This document shows, piece after piece, positions 58,804 through 64,000 of a DNA stretch of 64,000 nt. Position 1 is the first letter of the stretch. Every line of letters begins with the position of its first letter. This DNA comes from Pseudoalteromonas apostichopi (lineage in GTDB: Bacteria; Pseudomonadota; Gammaproteobacteria; Enterobacterales; Alteromonadaceae): positions 310,001 to 374,000 of the forward strand of contig NZ_AP028066.1 of the NCBI RefSeq assembly GCF_030297135.1. The letters run 5' to 3'. The notes beneath the pieces were generated by a model, which was not told where the DNA came from, ran no database searches, and worked only from the letters and a program-made list of their open reading frames with translations. A program made the translations under genes and the position numbers.

Positions 58804-60933
58804 ATGAAAAAAGGTATTTCGCTAACCGTTTTTGCAGGGCTTTGTGTCTTTGGGACCTACCTGACATTAGATAAACCCACTCCCATCGCAGCTATAAGCA
58901 ATAAAGTCTCAACATCTACTGGTACTGTAGCTGAACAAGAGAAAGCTACTAGCCTCTTTGAACCATCAAGCCAGCCAAATAGTAAAGCAACAAAGCTGGC
59001 TAAGCTCAAGCTAGCCAAACGCCAGTGTAAGCAACAAAGTTTAAAAGCCACTCAAGCAGCGGCTGATCATAGCCAAATCGAAGCTGCACTTAAACAAGCT
59101 CTAAAAGACGGTCAATCCCTTAAGGATATTTTAAGTTATTCAGAACTTGTCAAAATATCTTACCGTTCATTTGAGACTTTGCTTATTAATGCACTCAAAG
59201 AGAATGCTGAAGAACAATTTCAATATGCCGCATCAGTAAGTATCTTAAAAAGCTGGCAAGGGATTGAAATAATTGAGGCTTTTGATACTGATACAATCAA
59301 CCAACTAACGGTAATTAATGGACCCCTTAGTCAAAATACTGGCTCAATGATGTTTAATGTTCCATTACCTGAGCAAGTAAACAAAACAGCACTGTACAAA
59401 CTATTGGATAACAATGATGACTTTAATACCTATTTAAAAACACCGTTTAAAATCGGTCCATCACGACTCATTTCGCCATCTGTTTTGTTTCTTGTTAATG
59501 CTCATGCGCTTAGCTTAACTGAGTTTGAAAACGCAATATCCAGCAAAGAGTTTACTGTTAACGACATTGCTGTCGCTTTAAAAAGCAACTTACCTAATGA
59601 GTATTTAACAGCACTGATCTCTCAAACTGCACAGCTAGGCGGCTCGCCTACAGCAATGAGTGATGACTTTATGGATGAACAACTGTATTTAAACCTTGCT
59701 GATGTAGCCGTTAGTGAATTTAATGTACCAATTTTAAAGTTATTAAGTGAGCGAGGTATTGAGCCAACTAATCAGCCAAATGTATTTACGGCGATGGATA
59801 TTGCCATTGTAAACCTAAAAGGCAGCTCAAATAGCGAAGTGAAGCCACTAGAGAGCAAACACTTAGAAACACTAAGTTATCTAAAAAATAAAGGTTATCG
59901 AGCTCACGGCGAGCTTGTGCGCGACACACCAAACGATAAGCTACTGATGCTTAAATCTTCATTTTTACCGAGTAGTCTTTTATTCGTTGGCGACCAAGTT
60001 GCTAATGATGCTTTTACTGAGTTAAAAGATATAACGCTAATTCCAAGTAGCCAAGCATTTAAGCGTAAAGATAAAGATAACTCTGCAATATCTAAAGCAC
60101 TCAGTGCATATGAGCTACATAAACAGCAAGCCAAAAAAATAACTCCTGAGTGTGAAACGATAGATCAGCGGATCAATTCACTTGAGGCAATAAAAACACG
60201 TTCTCAGGCACTCAAAGAAATAGAAAAGCTTGAAGTCCAGCAAAGTTCACTGACACCCGACACCCTTCAGGCAATCGACCCTGTACAGGTTCATAATTGG
60301 CAATTTTTGCATTCGAATGAATATAAACATCAAACATCGATTCAGTATTTAGCCTTTAGGGAAGCGATTATTGAAAAAGACTTTAATACGGTAGCAACTA
60401 TTACACAAACTGCAAAACTTAGTACCCATCAGACAAATATGTTGCTTGCAGCAACGATAGAAGATAGTCAACAATTGACGTCTATTTGGCAAAACAGAAT
60501 AGATCCAACGCCACCAGAAACTCTTTATTCATTTACTGATTTACCATTAGCACAATGGCAAACATTAGCTGATAAAGGCTTTGATTTTTCATTAAAAGAC
60601 ATGAAAAACAACGACATGTATTTTTATGCAAGTATGCATTCAAATGCAGCAGTTGAGTTTTTAATAAGCCTGGCAGTTGCGCATGATTTTTCTAAACCTG
60701 GGCTTGATATCCTTGACCAAGCACTTGAGCAAAGTTACAACACGCAAACCCTCGCTGACTATATGCCAAGTGCATTAAAACTAGTTAGCCAATATGAGCC
60801 TAATCACTTTCGTCGTGCTAAGCGACTTAAAGTGTTTACGCCTAATGTCTATAAAGAGCTTATTAAACTTGAGCCAAAGCTTGCCCCTAAGGATGGCACT
60901 CAAATGAATCACTACCAGTACAGCCCTTATTAA
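58804..60933 (+). CDS. Large secreted or anchored protein of unknown function
   Basis: 709 residues from the ATG at 58804. The N-terminus KKGISLTVFAGLCVFGTYLTL is a signal or membrane anchor. The body is helix-rich. Pieces such as PILKLLSERGIEPTNQPNVFTAMDIAIVN, LETLSYLKNKGYRAHGELV and WQTLADKGFDFSLKDM look like degenerate ankyrin repeats, so a protein-binding scaffold in the periplasm is the best guess. No enzymatic motif is visible. It stands alone between ndh and mntP. Codon use is like the neighbours. Confidence 0.65.
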   Translation: MKKGISLTVFAGLCVFGTYLTLDKPTPIAAISNKVSTSTGTVAEQEKATSLFEPSSQPNSKATKLAKLKLAKRQCKQQSLKATQAAADHSQIEAALKQALKDGQSLKDILSYSELVKISYRSFETLLINALKENAEEQFQYAASVSILKSWQGIEIIEAFDTDTINQLTVINGPLSQNTGSMMFNVPLPEQVNKTALYKLLDNNDDFNTYLKTPFKIGPSRLISPSVLFLVNAHALSLTEFENAISSKEFTVNDIAVALKSNLPNEYLTALISQTAQLGGSPTAMSDDFMDEQLYLNLADVAVSEFNVPILKLLSERGIEPTNQPNVFTAMDIAIVNLKGSSNSEVKPLESKHLETLSYLKNKGYRAHGELVRDTPNDKLLMLKSSFLPSSLLFVGDQVANDAFTELKDITLIPSSQAFKRKDKDNSAISKALSAYELHKQQAKKITPECETIDQRINSLEAIKTRSQALKEIEKLEVQQSSLTPDTLQAIDPVQVHNWQFLHSNEYKHQTSIQYLAFREAIIEKDFNTVATITQTAKLSTHQTNMLLAATIEDSQQLTSIWQNRIDPTPPETLYSFTDLPLAQWQTLADKGFDFSLKDMKNNDMYFYASMHSNAAVEFLISLAVAHDFSKPGLDILDQALEQSYNTQTLADYMPSALKLVSQYEPNHFRRAKRLKVFTPNVYKELIKLEPKLAPKDGTQMNHYQYSPY

Positions 60934-60951
60934 GCTCCCCTTTACCTATTC

Positions 60952-60996
60952 GAGCCGTAAATTAACCTATCTGTTTACGGCTCAGCCGCGTATAAT
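60952..60996 (+). promoter_or_regulatory. Hairpin and promoter before mntP
   Basis: GAGCCGTAAA (60952-60961) / TTTACGGCTC (60974-60983) forms a 10-bp hairpin that may end the upstream gene. A perfect -10 TATAAT at 60991-60996 within GCGTATAATACGC follows, 27 bases before the mntP start. No Mn-sensing yybP-ykoY riboswitch fits in this short leader. Confidence 0.5.
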
Positions 60997-61022
60997 ACGC
61001 ACTTTTTGTGGGGCGCAAAAAA

Positions 61023-61592
61023 TTGAATATTATTACGCTAAGCGTTTTATCGCTTGCAATGTCGACTGATGCTTTTGCAGCTTCAATCACTAAAGGCAGT
61101 ACGCTTAAAAATCCTCGCGTTTTAAGTGCAATCAAGCTTGGTTTATTGTTTGGCTGTATCGAAGCCATTGCACCGATTGTTGGCTGGCTGATTGGCAGTG
61201 CCGGTGCTGATTACGTTGAAGCGTTTGATCACTGGATTGCCTTTGTGCTGTTAGTGGGTCTAGGCATTCATATGTTACTTGAAAGTCGTAAAGATGACGA
61301 TAATGAAGAGGAACTTGCTCCTAATAGTAAGCGCTCTTTTATTGCTACTGTGTTAACCGCCGTTGGTACCAGTATAGATGCGATGACAGTCGGTATCAGC
61401 CTTGCTTTCATGAAAGTAAATATTTACTTAGCTGCCGCCATGATAGGCCTAGCAACCACAATTATGGTTACCATAGGCGCACTACTTGGTAACGTAATGA
61501 GTGGCTGGGTTGGCAAAAAAGCCGAAGCAATCGGCGGTGTTGCACTTATCTTTATCGGCTGTGGCATCCTTTACAGCCACACCATGGCTTAA
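61023..61592 (+). CDS. mntP: Manganese efflux pump MntP
   Basis: 189 residues from a TTG start at 61023 (NIITLSVLSLAMSTDAFAASITKG), the same start and length as E. coli MntP (188); GGGG lies 8 bases upstream. Six membrane segments with the two DAFAAS / DAMTVG Asp motifs that bind Mn2+ are present. It protects against manganese overload. The leader is short, so manganese control must differ from the riboswitch of E. coli. It converges with the GGDEF-EAL gene, overlapping by 4 bases. Confidence 0.92.
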   Translation: MNIITLSVLSLAMSTDAFAASITKGSTLKNPRVLSAIKLGLLFGCIEAIAPIVGWLIGSAGADYVEAFDHWIAFVLLVGLGIHMLLESRKDDDNEEELAPNSKRSFIATVLTAVGTSIDAMTVGISLAFMKVNIYLAAAMIGLATTIMVTIGALLGNVMSGWVGKKAEAIGGVALIFIGCGILYSHTMA

Positions 61593-64000
61593 CCTAATAG
61601 CTTATCAAACTCTTCTTTGGGCATGGGCTTATGAAAATAGTACCCCTGCCCAAACTCACAGCCTAAGTCGATTAAACTATTTAAATGCTGTTTTTCTTCA
61701 ATACCTTCAGCCACTATTTGTAAATTCAAAGTATGCGCTAAGCTGGTGATCGTTCTAACAATGTCCATACTTTGCGTATCATTGAGCATATCTCTCACAA
61801 AAGATTGATCTATTTTGAGTACATCGACAGGAAAAAGCTTTAGATAAGACAAACTTGAATAACCCGTACCAAAGTCATCTATAGCAATAGTTAACCCCAA
61901 GTCAGCGAGCTTATTAAGCATGACTTTTATTTCATCAAAATCATGCATCAACGCGCTTTCGGTTACTTCAAGCTCTAACAGTTCACTGGCAAGCCCCGCT
62001 TGTTCAATGGTGTCAGCAACTAGATTACAAAAATTACCATCGGTAAACTGTTTTGCAGCAATGTTTACGGCAACCTTGATTTTATGCCCTTTATCGGCCC
62101 ACTCTTTAGCCGCTTTACAGCTTTGCTTAAGCACCGACTTACCCAAGGCATGAATAAGTCCGGTTTCTTCAGCAAGGGGTATAAAATCCAGTGGTGAAAT
62201 AAGCTTATTGTCGTTATCTCGAAGTCGTACTAAAGCTTCGACCCCCATGATCTTCCGGGTTGCGAGCTCTAGTTTCGGCTGATAAAACACCTCTATTTTA
62301 TCTTGCTCAATAGCATTTCTTAACAGCTTTTCAACGCTTTGACGCTGCTTAAATTGATACTCTAAGTCATCGGAGTAATAGCAAAAACGGTTACGTCCCT
62401 GCTCTTTAGCACGGTACATTGCTGCATCTGCATGAGTCATCATCTCTTCTGCTTGAGTGGAGTCCGCAGGGTTAACACTCACACCCACACTAACCGATAA
62501 AGTATACTCTTGGCTATCAATACGAAATGGCTCATTCATGGTGTTAATAATATCGCTGGCAATGGCATCAACTACAGAGGCGCTCTTTACATCGGGTAAT
62601 AAGATGACAAATTCATCACCACCAATTCTTGCCAATGTCGTATTGAGATCAATTAAAGACTCAAGCCGCTTTGCAACATCTTTTATGATTAAGTCACCTT
62701 GGTGATGCCCTAAAGTGTCGTTTAAGTACTTAAAGTGGTCGATATCAATCAGCATTAACGCTACATTCTTATTCATGCTACTTGCAACCTTACAAGCATG
62801 AGTGACCCTGTCGTGTAATAACACCCGATTAGGCAAATCTGTTAGCAAGTCATGATTTGCTAAATGACTCATTTTCACAGCCATCGCGATTGACTCACTG
62901 ACATCATGAAACACAATAATACCGCCGATAATGTTACCCTCAACATCACGTATTGGCGCAGCTGAATCTTCGACCCTATAAACTCGCCCATCAAGCCCAG
63001 TTAATTGACTATTTAACGCCATGGCAACTATACGCTGCTCTTTTAAAGCAACAGATATAGGATTGACGAGTGTTTTGTTCGATGTTGCATCAACGAGCTT
63101 CATTACCTCTTCAATATGGCGCCCTTTTGCCTCTTCAACGTGCCAACCTGTTAATCGCTCAGCAATGGGGTTCATAAAGTTAATAATTGCATTATTATCC
63201 GTAGCAATTACGGCATCACCAATAGAATTAAGCATAACCCGTAAGCGTTCAGATTCATTCGATAACAGTTTTTTTGTATGAGTAATTGAAGTGATGTCCG
63301 AAAGAGTAAGAATAACACCTACAACTTCATGCTCTTTTATTCTTAAATTTATTTGCGCTCGAACATATTCAATTCTATTGCGAGGGCTGGGCAACTGAAT
63401 ATTTAAAACTTCTTGCTCAATTCCTTCAGTTAAGCAGCGATGAAAAGCCTCATATAATTCATCGGGTAATACATCTTTGGCGAAACAACCCAACATTTGC
63501 TCGCTGCTTTTTGAAAACCAATGGGCGGTTTCATCATTACTAAAGAGGTTTTCCTCTGTATTTGACCAGTAAGATATATACACAGGTACTTGCGCAACGA
63601 GTGTCGAAATATCATTTTTTGCAGCCAGTATTTGTGCTTCTTGGTGTTTAAGCTTTAATTGATTTTGCACTCTGAGCCGGCAAATATTTAAATCAACGGG
63701 TTTATGAATAAGATCAATTCCGCCGCTTGCAAAACTCTGATATTCAAAAATTTGCTCATTATGAGAGGTGACAAAAATCACATGACTTTGTGCGGTTTTA
63801 GGGTTGTTTTTAAGCTTTTGACATACTTCAAAGCCATTCATGCCGGGCATTTCAATGTCGAGCAAAATCACATCGGGCTGAAAGAAAGCGGCTTTCTCAA
63901 TTGCTTGTGCTCCATTATCGCAACAAACAATCTCACCAAGGTCACTTAATGACTCGGCCATTATCATCAAACTAGTCGGCTCATCATCAACAACAAGCAC
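61589..64000 (-). CDS. Response regulator-PAS-GGDEF-EAL protein (start outside the window)
   Basis: At least 803 residues; the N-terminus runs off the right edge. Domains in order: a receiver (LVVDDEPTSLM, phospho-Asp in VILLDIEMPGMNGFE, Lys in IHKPVDL), two PAS domains (about 130-380, with AINFMNPIAERLTGW), a GGDEF domain with intact ARIGGDEFVILLP, and an EAL domain with VEALVRLR, IDDFGTGYSSL and EGIEE. Both activities look possible, with the receiver and PAS domains setting the balance. The partner kinase gene probably lies to the right of the window. Confidence 0.92.
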   Translation of the reverse strand: MLVVDDEPTSLMIMAESLSDLGEIVCCDNGAQAIEKAAFFQPDVILLDIEMPGMNGFEVCQKLKNNPKTAQSHVIFVTSHNEQIFEYQSFASGGIDLIHKPVDLNICRLRVQNQLKLKHQEAQILAAKNDISTLVAQVPVYISYWSNTEENLFSNDETAHWFSKSSEQMLGCFAKDVLPDELYEAFHRCLTEGIEQEVLNIQLPSPRNRIEYVRAQINLRIKEHEVVGVILTLSDITSITHTKKLLSNESERLRVMLNSIGDAVIATDNNAIINFMNPIAERLTGWHVEEAKGRHIEEVMKLVDATSNKTLVNPISVALKEQRIVAMALNSQLTGLDGRVYRVEDSAAPIRDVEGNIIGGIIVFHDVSESIAMAVKMSHLANHDLLTDLPNRVLLHDRVTHACKVASSMNKNVALMLIDIDHFKYLNDTLGHHQGDLIIKDVAKRLESLIDLNTTLARIGGDEFVILLPDVKSASVVDAIASDIINTMNEPFRIDSQEYTLSVSVGVSVNPADSTQAEEMMTHADAAMYRAKEQGRNRFCYYSDDLEYQFKQRQSVEKLLRNAIEQDKIEVFYQPKLELATRKIMGVEALVRLRDNDNKLISPLDFIPLAEETGLIHALGKSVLKQSCKAAKEWADKGHKIKVAVNIAAKQFTDGNFCNLVADTIEQAGLASELLELEVTESALMHDFDEIKVMLNKLADLGLTIAIDDFGTGYSSLSYLKLFPVDVLKIDQSFVRDMLNDTQSMDIVRTITSLAHTLNLQIVAEGIEEKQHLNSLIDLGCEFGQGYYFHKPMPKEEFDKLLG

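Overview
The window looks like a chromosomal segment of a marine gammaproteobacterium of the Alteromonadales, most likely Pseudoalteromonas or a close relative. The base composition is AT-rich. The order ndk - rlmN - pilW - rodZ - ispG - hisS - yfgM - bamB - der is the classic gammaproteobacterial core cluster. The proteins around it (a large TonB receptor, several c-di-GMP proteins, an ArsJ-type arsenic operon, MesX/MesD) suit that group. The genus is inferred from remembered family resemblance, not from a search. I saw no rRNA, tRNA, CRISPR array or intact insertion sequence.

Layout. 1-2296: the 5' part of a secreted subtilisin-like protease (it runs off the left edge) followed on the minus strand by two small lipoproteins. 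2.5-12.9 kb: the housekeeping cluster (nucleotide metabolism, rRNA/tRNA methylation, pilus and cell-shape proteins, isoprenoid synthesis, histidyl-tRNA synthetase, outer-membrane assembly, ribosome maturation). 13-18.1 kb: an OhrR/MarR-like regulator divergent from an NADPH-type oxidoreductase, then an accessory block. That block holds a small membrane protein and three tandem, overlapping, near-identical lipoproteins, and is bounded by a second, broken copy of the oxidoreductase 3' end. 18.1-25 kb: zinc-finger, DUF4202, EAL-domain, thioredoxin-like, heme-type DUF3365, YjdM/PhnA and uncharacterised genes.

25.1-29.7 kb: a five-gene arsenic operon (ArsC-ArsR fusion, Acr3, phosphatase, GAPDH, ArsJ) with its own operator and a strong terminator. 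It should reduce arsenate, export arsenite, and also convert arsenate to 1-arseno-3-phosphoglycerate for ArsJ to export. 29.9-33.3 kb: a PepSY membrane protein, a truncated AraC-type remnant, a serine beta-lactamase-family protein and a TauE/SafE permease. 33.4-35.8 kb: MesX (DUF1852) and MesD, a two-gene folate-independent methionine synthase, with MetJ-like boxes about 220 bases upstream. 35.8-39.8 kb: a VOC protein, an FAD oxidoreductase divergent from an Rrf2 regulator around a 17-bp inverted repeat, and two unknown genes.

39.8-46.6 kb: anmK, a TonB-dependent receptor, a membrane protein overlapping a helix-hairpin-helix protein, and an SMP-30-like secreted protein with a small partner. 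46.8-50.3 kb: oxidoreductase, glutathione transferase, acetyltransferase and methyltransferase genes. 50.3-54.9 kb: a DgcZ-like diguanylate cyclase, then a KdpDE-like two-component system divergent from a TrkH potassium channel. 55-64 kb: a RecQ-family helicase of unusual architecture, an NDH-2 type NADH dehydrogenase, a 710-residue unknown protein, MntP, and a response regulator-PAS-GGDEF-EAL protein that runs off the right edge.

Most of the window is ordinary chromosome. The parts most worth a second look are the mosaic lipoprotein array with its flanking gene fragment, the arsenic operon with its fused regulator-reductase, the MesX/MesD pair with MetJ boxes, the potassium two-component/TrkH pair, and several perfect palindromes in regulatory positions.
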